From Phenylobacterium sp. (GTDB lineage Bacteria; Pseudomonadota; Alphaproteobacteria; Caulobacterales; Caulobacteraceae): a stretch of DNA of 6,227 bases. The position numbers and the translations under genes are program-made. The DNA is taken from contig JAQGIX010000032.1 in assembly GCA_028290925.1 (NCBI GenBank), positions 1 to 6,227 on the forward strand. The letters are read 5' to 3'. The notes under the pieces were generated by a model. It ran no database searches and had not been told where the DNA came from. It saw only the letters and a program-made list of their open reading frames with translations. This document shows positions 1-6,227 of this stretch, one piece after another (position 1 is the stretch's first letter; the number at the start of each line of letters is the position of its first letter).

Positions 1-665
1 AAGGGGGCTGGCGCCATCAGCAGCAGCATGGCGAGAAGCAGGAGCAGCAGGCTCGCTGTCTGAACGGCCTGGACGCCAGGATCGAGCTTGGCGAACTTGT
101 CCGTCAGATAGGCCGCGAACTGGAAGCCGAGCAGGGCCTGGACGCCGGGCAGGACGATGCGCGCCTCGGTCAGCAGTTCCGAGATCTTCTCCTTCAGGGG
201 CAGGCGGGCGTCGGCCTTCGCCGGCCGCCTGGTTGCGGGTCTGCGTTGCATCAGTTCGATTCCAAACCAGAGGAACAGCGCCACCAGGGTGGCGGTGAGG
301 CCGAGAAGCATGGCGGCCGCGGTCGGCAGCCGCACGCTGGTCGCCACGGTGACGTCGGCGCCGAGGGCCAGCGCGAACACCACCAGGGCGGTGATCATGA
401 CCAGGCTGATGAGCGTCGACTGCCGCGCCGTGGCGTCGCCGTCCTCGCACAGGCGGTGGAACGGGGTCGGTGTGATCAGCACGATCACGACGATCAGCAT
501 GGCGGCGAACGCGCTCATCGCCAGCGCCTTGGTCCATGCGGGCAGGGGCTCGAAGCCGGGCTGGAAGACCGCCTGGTAGTGGAAGCCCAAGAGGATCTGC
601 GCGCCCAGGATCACCGTCCTGATCTCGCTCAATCCCTTGCTCAGGCGATCCCTGATGTCGGCCAT
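1..665 (-). CDS. Membrane protein with two DUF6328-like units, 3' end cut by window
   Basis: Reading leftward from ATG at 665-663, the frame stays open to base 1, giving 221 residues and no stop, so the C-terminus lies outside. GAGG at 674-671, five bases before the ATG, supports this start. The protein has an N-terminal segment with SEIRTVILGAQILLGF (13-28), then hydrophobic stretches at about 47-64, 85-104, 115-137 and 204-219, with a basic linker (RRPATRRPAK, 141-150) between. Residues 166-221 repeat residues 13-68 without gaps (TEARIVLPGVQALLGF matches the first unit; both units end in a P-x-P motif). This resembles the DUF6328 family of small membrane proteins, recognised from memory by the E-R-x-V-x-x-G-x-Q-x-L-L-G-F core; function is unknown. 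If the second unit is complete, the whole protein would be about 300 residues. It lies 87 bases after the symporter stop on the same strand, so co-transcription is possible. Family assignment is moderate; that it is a real membrane protein is secure. Confidence 0.75.
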   Translation of the reverse strand, partial: MADIRDRLSKGLSEIRTVILGAQILLGFHYQAVFQPGFEPLPAWTKALAMSAFAAMLIVVIVLITPTPFHRLCEDGDATARQSTLISLVMITALVVFALALGADVTVATSVRLPTAAAMLLGLTATLVALFLWFGIELMQRRPATRRPAKADARLPLKEKISELLTEARIVLPGVQALLGFQFAAYLTDKFAKLDPGVQAVQTASLLLLLLAMLLLMAPAP

Positions 666-752
666 CACCGCCTCAACCGCTTCCCCGCCATCGCGTTCCT
701 GAAGCTGGGCGAAGGGCCGGTCGTCGGGGCCGGGGCGGGCCGGCGGGGGCCG

Positions 753-2120
753 TCAGGTCCCTTCGGCCGCCAGCTGCGCCACGATCTGTTCGTGGACGCC
801 GCGCTTGAGCGGATTGAACAGCATGGCGACCGCGCAGATCGCGACGCCCAGCAGCGGCAGGCCGACCATGAGGGCCTTCAGGCCCTGCAGGGTGTGGGCC
901 GTCTGGACTTCGTGGGCGCGGTAGCCGACGGCCCCCAGCGCCAGGCCGAACAGGCCGGCGCCGAGCCCCAGGGCGACCTTCTGGAACAGCAGCGCCGGGC
1001 CGAAGACGAAGGCCTCGGCGCGCACGCCGGTCTTCCACTGACCGTACTCGACGGTGTCCGGCAGGATGCCCCAGTAGGCGAACGAGAGGCCGGCGGTGGC
1101 CGTCTGCATGTAGATCAGGAAGACGTCCATCTGCCAGGCGGCGCGCAGGTCGAGCAGGGCGAAGGCGATCAGGCCGGTGGCGTAGATGGCGCAGCTGGCC
1201 AGCCAGATCGCCCGCTTGCTGAAGCGCCGGGCGACGGCCATCCAGAACGGGATGATCGCCAGCCCGCTGGCGCTGGCCAGCGCCAGTGCGGTGCGCGCGC
1301 CGGCTTCGTCGTGCAGGTAGTACTTGAAGTAGTAGAGGACCGATTTCCCGAGCGCGGTCATGCAGGTGATCATGAACCCGCCGCCGATGATCAGCGTCCA
1401 GAAGGCGCGGTTGCGCAGCACGCTGCCCCAATAGGCCCGCGACGCGCCGCCCTGCGGGGTGGAGGCTCGGGCCGGGAGCTGTTCGCGGGTGGTGGCGAAG
1501 ACCAGCGGCAGGACCAGGGTGGCGACGCCGGCGAACAAGCAGGCGGCCACGAAGAAGCCCCGCGCCCCGTCCGGACGGCCGGTGACCGCCTTGGCGATCG
1601 GCTGGGTCGCCAGCGCGACCGCCACGGCCGCAAGGGTGGAGAACAGCATCCGGGCGCCCGACAGCGCGGCCCGCTCGCGCGCGTCGCGGGTCATGCGGGC
1701 GCTCAGGGCGGCGTAGGGGACGTTGACGGCGGCGTAGAGCGTGCGGAACAGCAGGTGCGCGCCCAGCACGAAGCCGATCAGCGCCGCGCCCTCGAACGGC
1801 GGCCGGTAGTAGAGCAGGCCGAACGCCAGGGCGAGCGGCACGGCGCCGAACAGGATGTAGGGCCGGTAGCCGCCCCAGCGGGTCCTGGTGCGGTCGGCGG
1901 CGGCGCCGACCAGCGGGTCGATCAGCCCATCCCAGATCGACGCGACCATGTAGATCAGGCCGGCGGTGGCGGGGGAAAGCCCCACCGCCTCGGTGTAGTA
2001 GAACAGCAGGTAGAGCGAGATGCTCTGCCAATAGAGGTTGCAGGCGAAGTCGCCCGCCCCGAACGCCGTGATCCGGGCCCAGCCCAGAGGCGCCGCCCGT
2101 TCGCCGATCGCCAACGTCAC
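753..2120 (-). CDS. GPH-family (MelB-like) cation:sugar symporter, MFS
   Basis: A 455-residue inner-membrane transporter with about 12 hydrophobic segments, of usual length for the glycoside-pentoside-hexuronide:cation symporter family. Family signatures are clear: SIWDGLIDPLVG (61-72) followed by ADRTRTRWGGYRPY (75-88); NVPYAALSARMTRDARER (133-150); and LPDTVEYGQWKTGVRAEA (353-370). Asp64 and Asp68 match the D-x-x-x-D cation-site pair of MelB (Asp55/Asp59), and Lys381 matches MelB Lys377, so cation-coupled sugar uptake is likely intact. The start is GTG at 2120-2118, which overlaps the glucosidase stop as GTGA; GAGG at 2128-2125 inside the glucosidase gene is the ribosome site. This indicates translational coupling. 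The probable substrate is a beta-linked disaccharide or small glycoside handled by the neighbouring GH3 enzyme; the exact sugar cannot be read from sequence. A hexuronide or xyloside substrate remains possible. Family call is very secure, substrate is inference. Confidence 0.93.
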   Translation of the reverse strand: MTLAIGERAAPLGWARITAFGAGDFACNLYWQSISLYLLFYYTEAVGLSPATAGLIYMVASIWDGLIDPLVGAAADRTRTRWGGYRPYILFGAVPLALAFGLLYYRPPFEGAALIGFVLGAHLLFRTLYAAVNVPYAALSARMTRDARERAALSGARMLFSTLAAVAVALATQPIAKAVTGRPDGARGFFVAACLFAGVATLVLPLVFATTREQLPARASTPQGGASRAYWGSVLRNRAFWTLIIGGGFMITCMTALGKSVLYYFKYYLHDEAGARTALALASASGLAIIPFWMAVARRFSKRAIWLASCAIYATGLIAFALLDLRAAWQMDVFLIYMQTATAGLSFAYWGILPDTVEYGQWKTGVRAEAFVFGPALLFQKVALGLGAGLFGLALGAVGYRAHEVQTAHTLQGLKALMVGLPLLGVAICAVAMLFNPLKRGVHEQIVAQLAAEGT

Positions 2121-4288
2121 GCCCCCTCTTCCGCCCGCAGCACGAAGCGGGCTGGAACGCCGGCCTCGGCGTCCGGCGCGATCCAGACCTCGAAGGCGCC
2201 GGGCTCGACCGTCCAGCCGCCGAGGCCGTCGGCGAACCCCAGCTCCTCGCCCCGCAATTCGAACTCAACGGCGAGGCGCGCGCCCGCCGCCACGGTCACC
2301 TTGCGGAAGGCCTTCAGTTCGCGGACCGGGCGCACGCGACTGGCGGCCACGTCGTGGACGTAGAGCTGCACGACCTCCTCGACCTCGACGCCGGCGGTCT
2401 CGGTCAGGTCGCAGGCGACGGTCACCGTGCCGGACCGGGCGAGGTCAGGGGCGCTCACCTGGGTCGGTCCGTAGAGGACCCGGCCGTAGCCGAGGCCGAA
2501 GCCGAACGGATAGAGCGGCCCGGGTTCGGCGTCGATGTAGCGGGCGGTGAAGGGCCCGGGCGGCTCGCGCGCCGGCCGGCCGGTGGCCTTGCGGGCATAG
2601 TAGATCGGCGCTTGGCCCACGTGCCGCGGGAAGCTCATCGGCAGCCGGCCGCTGGGCGCGGCGCGGCCCAGCACGACGTCGGCCACCGCGGCGCCCGTCT
2701 CGCTGCCCAGGAACCAGGTGACCAGCAGCGCGTCCGACAGCGCCGCCAGCTCGGGGATGGCCAGCGGGCGTCCGGTCCGCAACAGGGTGACGATCGGCTT
2801 TCCGGTGCGCTGCATCGCCCGCGCCAGCTCGATCTGGGCGGATGGCAGGCCAATATCCGTGCGCGAGCGGGATTCACCGGACATGTGCTGGCCTTCGCCC
2901 AGCGCCAGCAGCACCACGTCGGCCGCGGCGGCGGCGGCGACGGCCGCCTCCAGCCCGCCGGGCAGGGCCTCGGCGATCCCGCAGCCCGGCTCGACGATCA
3001 GCGCCTGGTCGCCCAGGGCGGCGCGGAAGCCCTGTTCGAGGTTCACCGACTGGCCATTGGCGGCGAAGATCGCCCAGGCGCCGTTCAGGTGCTGGTGCTC
3101 CCGGGCGAACGGCCCGATCAGCGCGGCCCGCGTTCCGGCCTTCAGCGGCAGCACGCCGTCGCGGTTCTTCAGCAGCACCTGGCAACGACGGCCGGCCTCG
3201 CGGGCCAGCGCCCGCGCCGGTCCCGGATCGAACGCAGCGCCCAGCCCGCGATAGGGATTCTCGAACAGGCCGAGCGCCTGCTTGGCGGCCAGCACGCGCA
3301 GCACGGACCGGTCGACGGCGGCTTCCTCGACGGCGCCGTCCGCCACCAGGCCCGCGAGCTGGTCGGCGTAGAGCCCGCTCTGCATGCACATGTCGAGGCC
3401 CGCCAGGAAGCACAGCCGCGCCGCGTCGCGCGGGCTGTCGGCGAGCCCGTGGACGATGGTCTCGAAGTCGGAATTGTAGTCGGAGACGACGAAGCCCTCG
3501 AAGCCCCACTGCTCGCGCAGCAGGCCGGTGAGCAGCTCACGGTTGGCGCTGGCCGGGACGCCGTCTACGTCGTTGAAGGCGGTCATCACCGCGCCCGCCC
3601 CGGCCTCGACCGCCGCGCGGTAAGGGGGCAGGTAGTGGTCGACCAGGGTGGTCCGCGAGATCTCGGCGGTATTGTAGTCGAGGCCCGCCTCGGCGGCGCC
3701 GTAGGCCGCGAAATGCTTGACCGTCGCCATCAGCCGGCGCGGATCGCGCAGGTCATCGCCCTGGAATCCCCGCACCCGGGCGGCCGCGAACCGGCTGGCG
3801 ACCAAGGCGTCCTCGCCGTAGCTTTCGACCGCCCGGCCCCAGCGGGCGTCGCGGCACAGATCCGCGCCCGGCGCGAAGGTCCAGTGCAGGCCCTCGGCGG
3901 CGGCCTCGGCGGCGGCGGTCTCGGCGACCCGCTCCGCCAGCTCCGGCTCGAAACTCGCCGCCTCCGCGAGGGGGACGGGAAAGGCGGTGCGGAAGCCGTG
4001 GATGACGTCGGCCCCGAAGATCAGGGGGATCCCAAGCCGGGAATCCTCGACCGCGATCTTCTGCAGGGCGCGGATATAGTCCTCGCCGTAGCCGTTGAAG
4101 ACGCCGGTCACGCGGCCGGCCCGGATATGCTCGAACCGGCTCTGCGGCGCCTTGAAGGTCAGCGCCGGATTGACCGTCTCGGCCCCGGCGAGCTTGACGT
4201 CCGCCGAATAGAGGCTGAGCTGACCCACCTTCTCCTCGAGGGTCATGCGGCCCAGCAGGCCTTCGAGAAAATGGCGGTCTGTGCCCAC
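2117..4288 (-). CDS. bglX: BglX-like beta-glucosidase, glycoside hydrolase family 3
   Basis: A 723-residue retaining glycosidase expected to release glucose (or xylose) from beta-linked oligosaccharides or glycosides. It begins with the family 3 opening MTLEEKVGQLS (15-25), followed by the barrel domain with AVESYGED (153-160), the substrate-binding KHF motif (Lys191-His192) and FVVSDY carrying the nucleophile Asp270. The second domain (about 365-560) has GEGQHMSGESRSRTDIGLP, where Glu472 is the likely acid/base, then KPIVTLLRTGRPLAI. PLYPFGFGLGYG (591-602) leads into a C-terminal fibronectin-III-like domain (about 605-720). Order and motifs match E. coli BglX (periplasmic, about 765 residues). 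Unlike BglX, no signal peptide is present: the start is GTG at 4288-4286, an in-frame TAG at 4294-4292 blocks any longer version, and AGGA at 4299-4296 is well placed. The next ATG (residue 15) falls within the conserved opening. It is therefore probably cytoplasmic, fed by the coupled symporter. Substrate specificity is not determinable here. Confidence 0.95.
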   Translation of the reverse strand: MGTDRHFLEGLLGRMTLEEKVGQLSLYSADVKLAGAETVNPALTFKAPQSRFEHIRAGRVTGVFNGYGEDYIRALQKIAVEDSRLGIPLIFGADVIHGFRTAFPVPLAEAASFEPELAERVAETAAAEAAAEGLHWTFAPGADLCRDARWGRAVESYGEDALVASRFAAARVRGFQGDDLRDPRRLMATVKHFAAYGAAEAGLDYNTAEISRTTLVDHYLPPYRAAVEAGAGAVMTAFNDVDGVPASANRELLTGLLREQWGFEGFVVSDYNSDFETIVHGLADSPRDAARLCFLAGLDMCMQSGLYADQLAGLVADGAVEEAAVDRSVLRVLAAKQALGLFENPYRGLGAAFDPGPARALAREAGRRCQVLLKNRDGVLPLKAGTRAALIGPFAREHQHLNGAWAIFAANGQSVNLEQGFRAALGDQALIVEPGCGIAEALPGGLEAAVAAAAAADVVLLALGEGQHMSGESRSRTDIGLPSAQIELARAMQRTGKPIVTLLRTGRPLAIPELAALSDALLVTWFLGSETGAAVADVVLGRAAPSGRLPMSFPRHVGQAPIYYARKATGRPAREPPGPFTARYIDAEPGPLYPFGFGLGYGRVLYGPTQVSAPDLARSGTVTVACDLTETAGVEVEEVVQLYVHDVAASRVRPVRELKAFRKVTVAAGARLAVEFELRGEELGFADGLGGWTVEPGAFEVWIAPDAEAGVPARFVLRAEEGA
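2122..2130 (-). promoter_or_regulatory. Ribosome binding site of the symporter inside the GH3 gene
   Basis: AAGAGGGGG on the minus strand, inside the last codons of the glucosidase gene, lies just before the GTG start at 2120. Together with the GTGA stop/start overlap it supports a non-ATG start and coupled translation of the two proteins. Confidence 0.6.
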
Positions 4289-4295
4289 GCCCTAG

Positions 4296-4299
4296 TCCT
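4296..4299 (-). promoter_or_regulatory. Ribosome binding site deciding the GH3 start
   Basis: AGGA on the minus strand lies seven bases before the GTG at 4288. With the in-frame TAG at 4294-4292 just upstream, it fixes the GH3 start at this GTG and rules out a longer reading with a signal peptide. Confidence 0.6.
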
Positions 4300-4340
4300 A
4301 CTGACGGCGGCGCGCGGGCGCCATCGGTTGATAACGACAC

Positions 4341-4366
4341 ATACAAGCAGTCTTGCCTACTTGTAT
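4341..4366. promoter_or_regulatory. Perfect inverted repeat ATACAAG-N12-CTTGTAT, candidate operator
   Basis: ATACAAG at 4341-4347 is matched by its exact reverse complement CTTGTAT at 4360-4366, with 12 bases between the arms. A shorter nested pair CAAG (4344-4347) and CTTG (4352-4355) is also present. The right arm overlaps the possible -10 element of the rightward gene. Each arm is half of CTTGTATACAAG, a palindrome of the sort bound by GntR-type regulators, so this may be a pair of degenerate half-sites for a sugar-responsive repressor. No regulator gene lies in the window. The repeat is seen directly; operator function is inference. Confidence 0.4.
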
Positions 4367-4406
4367 AACCTGCCCCACCTTGCGGCCACGGTCCCGAAGA
4401 GGCTCT

Positions 4407-4412
4407 GGAGGA
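4407..4412 (+). promoter_or_regulatory. Strong ribosome binding site for the exported hydrolase
   Basis: GGAGGA, a near-perfect Shine-Dalgarno sequence, ends three bases before ATG at 4416. It decides the start: the frame is open 21 codons further upstream, but those residues have no family similarity and would bury the signal peptide. Confidence 0.85.
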
Positions 4413-4415
4413 AAC

Positions 4416-5489
4416 ATGGAAATGCGATTGCGCGCGCTCGCCCTGGTCATCGGCTGCGGCCTGGTCGCGGCGGCGCCACCCGCCCTTGCGCAATCCGCCT
4501 CAGACCCGGCCGCCCCCCTGCCGATGCGGGCCTATGTGCCATCGACGATCTCGCCGCAAGCCGCGGCGATCTACGCCGGCTACAGGGCCTTCATCCTGGC
4601 GCCCGCCCCGCCGCCGGCCCGGACGGCCGCGGCGTTCGACGCGCTCTACCAGGCCAATGAGCAGCGCTCGCTCAGCGTCGCCGCCACCGCCCTGAAGACC
4701 TACGGGTCCACCGCCAGCGATCGCATCATGGGCGGGACGCCGACGGTGGAGGTGCGGCCCAAGGGCTACAGGGACGACGGCTCGGTGCTGATCTACGTGC
4801 ACGGCGGCGGCTTCGTCTCCGGCAGCGCGCGTTCCAACCTGCTCGGCGCGGCGATCATGGCCGACGCGACCGGCCGGCGCGTGGTTTCCGTGGAATACAC
4901 CGTGGCGCCGCGAGGCCAGTGGCCGCTGGTCACCGACCAGGTGCTGGCCGTCTACAAGGCGCTGCTGGCGCAGGGCGTGAAGCCCCGCCGCATCGGCATG
5001 TTCGGCGGCTCGGCCGGCGGCACCATCGTGGCGGCCACGGCGCTGAAGATCCGCGACCAGGGCCTGCCGATGCCGGCCGCCCTGCTGCTGCAGTCGCCCG
5101 CCACGGACCTGACGGGGGCCGGCGACACCCGGATCACCCTGTCCGACGCGGACCCGGCGCTGCGGCCGGGCACGGTGCAGCCGGGAATCGACGCCTACGC
5201 CGCGCCCGCCGACCAGCGGAACCCCTACGCCTCGCCGGTCTATGGCGACTTCAGGAAGGGCTATCCGCCGACCCTGATCCAGGGCGGCACCAAGGAGTTC
5301 CTGCTCAGCGACTTCGTGCGCCTGCACCGGGCGATCCGCGCCGCCGGGGGCGAGTCCCGGCTGGAGATCTACGAAGGCATGCCGCACGGCTTTTCCGACC
5401 TGATGGTCAACACGCCGGAAGGCCGCGAGGCCAAGGCCGAGGCTGTGGCGTTCTGGAAGCAGCACCTGGCGGGCGGCAAGGCCCGCTGA
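4416..5489 (+). CDS. Exported alpha/beta hydrolase (HSL-type esterase, alpha/beta hydrolase fold-3)
   Basis: A 357-residue serine esterase/lipase-like enzyme of the hormone-sensitive lipase group. The N-terminus (MEMRLRALALVIGCGLVAAA) is a classical signal peptide with a probable cut after ALA at 23-25, so the enzyme should act in the periplasm or outside. The oxyanion-hole motif HGGGF is at 129-133 and the nucleophile elbow GGSAGG at 197-202 (Ser199). His324 in MPHGF is the catalytic histidine. The acid is Glu294 or Asp299 in GTKEFLLSD; alignment with the usual D-P-L-x-D motif places Glu294 at the catalytic acid position. Length is normal for the family plus a signal peptide and an N-terminal cap of about 90 residues. 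It is divergent from the glucosidase gene and may share its control. Substrates could be acetyl or other short acyl esters, or lactones (some relatives are annotated as monoterpene lactone hydrolases). Fold and catalytic class are very secure; the natural substrate is unknown. Confidence 0.93.
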   Translation: MEMRLRALALVIGCGLVAAAPPALAQSASDPAAPLPMRAYVPSTISPQAAAIYAGYRAFILAPAPPPARTAAAFDALYQANEQRSLSVAATALKTYGSTASDRIMGGTPTVEVRPKGYRDDGSVLIYVHGGGFVSGSARSNLLGAAIMADATGRRVVSVEYTVAPRGQWPLVTDQVLAVYKALLAQGVKPRRIGMFGGSAGGTIVAATALKIRDQGLPMPAALLLQSPATDLTGAGDTRITLSDADPALRPGTVQPGIDAYAAPADQRNPYASPVYGDFRKGYPPTLIQGGTKEFLLSDFVRLHRAIRAAGGESRLEIYEGMPHGFSDLMVNTPEGREAKAEAVAFWKQHLAGGKAR

Positions 5490-5514
5490 TCAGCGCCCGA
5501 ACAGGCGCTTGATC
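5488..5514. other. Imperfect hairpin over the convergent stop codons
   Basis: AGCGCC (5492-5497) pairs with GGCGCT (5504-5509) across a 6-base loop, and GATC (5488-5491) can extend the stem with GATC (5511-5514) past one bulged T. It sits where the two convergent genes end. No T-run follows on either strand, so it is not a standard intrinsic terminator. It could still stabilise or separate the two transcript ends, or be chance within the last codons of the carboxylesterase. Confidence 0.25.
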
Positions 5515-6227
5515 TCGGCCTGGACGCGGACCAGCACGATCAGCGGCGCCGTGCGCCGCTCATGCCAGTCGAGCTGGGCTTTCAGCACATTGGACTGCAC
5601 CGAGGAGCCCGCCGGCCCGAACACCATCCAGCGGTCCGTGGCGGCGGCATAGGCCGGCCAGGCCGGGCGGCCGGCGACGTCGGGGTGACCGGTCTTGGCG
5701 AAGGCCACCCAGCGGGCGTGCATCTCGGCGGCCAGCCGCTCGTCGCCCGGCGTCGGGACCGGCGGATCGGCCGGCTGCCGGCCGAGGGTCTGGAAGACGT
5801 AGAAGATCTCCGAGCCGTGCGCCGCGCGGGCCTGGCGGCCTCGGGCGGCCTCGTCGACATGGTCGAACCGGTAGAGGTAGGCCGGCGCGCGGGCCGACCA
5901 TTTGCGCGCCACCCAGCGGGCCGGCGCCGTGCCGACCCCGTCTCGCAGCATATAGCGCACAGCCAGCTCGTCGTCGGTGCCGGGGCCGTAGAGGGCGCGC
6001 ACCTTGGCGATGTCGGCCGGCTTGGCGGCCGCCTTGGCCTTGGCGAGGCCGCCGGCGGAGTCGAGCAGGGAGTCCTCGCCGCTGTTGACGCCGATCATCA
6101 ACGGCACCGAGGCCTGGCGGCCGGCGTCGATGGCCGACGTCGGGCCCTCGGGGGACAGCCGCCGGTCGGCCGCCGCGGTGGCCCCGTCGGTTGGCCGGGC
6201 GATGGCGCGGGCCGGCAGGGCGCGCAG
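5490..6227 (-). CDS. Type-B carboxylesterase, C-terminal part (5' end outside window)
   Basis: The frame is open from base 6227 down to TGA at 5492-5490, giving the last 245 residues of a protein that in this family usually runs to about 500-550. The join DAGRQASVPLMIGVNSGED is the typical segment leading to the second triad residue, with Glu51 of the fragment as the acid. AAHGSEIFYVF supplies the catalytic histidine (fragment residue 137), and the tail WVAFAKTGHPDVAGRPAWPAY is the usual C-terminal signature. The nucleophile Ser (GESAG), oxyanion hole and any signal peptide lie beyond the right edge. A GTG at 6107 is an internal valine of the conserved PLMIG strand, not a start. The gene hydrolyses carboxylic esters, substrate unknown. 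It converges on the exported hydrolase, and the two stops abut (TGATCA) with no spacer. Confidence 0.92.
   Translation of the reverse strand: MRALPARAIARPTDGATAAADRRLSPEGPTSAIDAGRQASVPLMIGVNSGEDSLLDSAGGLAKAKAAAKPADIAKVRALYGPGTDDELAVRYMLRDGVGTAPARWVARKWSARAPAYLYRFDHVDEAARGRQARAAHGSEIFYVFQTLGRQPADPPVPTPGDERLAAEMHARWVAFAKTGHPDVAGRPAWPAYAAATDRWMVFGPAGSSVQSNVLKAQLDWHERRTAPLIVLVRVQAEIKRLFGR

Larger units (their letters stand above)
4289..4415. promoter_or_regulatory. Divergent intergenic promoter region
   Basis: These 127 bases separate the glucosidase (leftward) from the exported hydrolase (rightward) and must hold the promoters of both, unless one is read from further away. The stretch 4325-4372 is visibly richer in A and T than anything else in the window. 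On the plus strand TGTATAAC at 4362-4369 matches six of eight positions of the Caulobacter-type -10 element (GCTANAWC); no convincing -35 partner is seen. For the leftward gene no clear -10/-35 pair could be chosen. Promoter role is inferred from gene arrangement and base composition. Confidence 0.5.

Noticed and set aside
666..752. Possible terminator or separate promoter in the 87-base gap between the symporter and the membrane protein gene
   Set aside because: The gap holds GC-rich self-complementary runs such as GGGCCGG, but no T-tract and no recognisable -10/-35, so neither a terminator nor a promoter can be supported.
246..2363. Long plus-strand open frame of 705 codons opposite the symporter and membrane protein genes
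   Set aside because: It is a low-complexity product rich in Q, G, R, E and H with no recognisable domain, as expected from the antisense of high-GC coding DNA. The minus-strand proteins beneath it carry clear family motifs.
4353..4415. Upstream TTG extension adding 21 residues to the exported hydrolase
   Set aside because: It would place the start inside the candidate operator, lacks a ribosome site, and would put a Cys/Arg-rich stretch before the signal peptide. GGAGGA before the ATG at 4416 is decisive.
2354..4660. Plus-strand open frame of 768 codons opposite the glucosidase
   Set aside because: It is a shadow of the GH3 gene with the same Q/G/R/A-rich composition. It has no motif and runs through the divergent promoter into the hydrolase in another frame.
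4500..5465. Minus-strand open frame of 321 codons opposite the exported hydrolase
   Set aside because: The opposite strand encodes a complete catalytic motif set with a strong ribosome site; this frame has no domain and a biased R/G/V/Q composition.
6105..6107. GTG as the start of a separate 205-residue protein
   Set aside because: The frame is open to the window edge, and the upstream residues are a typical carboxylesterase lead-in (DAGRQAS before VPLMIG). It is an internal valine.

Overview
The window is very GC-rich, with G or C at most third codon positions. The gene types (a BglX-like GH3 enzyme paired with a GPH sugar symporter, two esterases, a DUF6328-like membrane protein) fit a free-living, plant-polymer-using alphaproteobacterium of the Caulobacteraceae type (Caulobacter/Phenylobacterium). 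That placement is inferred from composition and protein style, not from a marker gene.

Layout: five protein genes, two of them cut by the window edges. Bases 1-665 (minus) hold the N-terminal 221 residues of a membrane protein with two DUF6328-like units. Bases 753-2120 (minus) encode a GPH-family cation:sugar symporter. Bases 2117-4288 (minus) encode a BglX-like family 3 glycoside hydrolase with no visible signal peptide. Bases 4289-4415 form a divergent promoter region with a perfect 7-bp inverted repeat. Bases 4416-5489 (plus) encode an exported HSL-type alpha/beta hydrolase. Bases 5490-6227 (minus) are the C-terminal part of a type-B carboxylesterase that runs off the right edge.

How the genes fit together: the glucosidase and the symporter form a translationally coupled pair (4-base GTGA overlap). 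The likely scheme is that a small glycoside enters through the symporter and is cut in the cytoplasm. The membrane protein follows 87 bases downstream on the same strand and may share the transcript, but nothing ties it to sugar use. The exported hydrolase is transcribed divergently from the shared intergenic region and could be co-regulated. The type-B carboxylesterase converges on it, with the two stop codons directly abutting. Two esterases beside a glucosidase suggest, but do not prove, use of acylated plant glycosides.

No RNA genes, mobile elements, CRISPR arrays, attachment sites or tandem DNA repeats were seen. I see no evidence of a novel system. The points most worth a second look are the internal duplication in the DUF6328-like protein, the inverted repeat in the divergent promoter, and the apparently cytoplasmic BglX-type enzyme.
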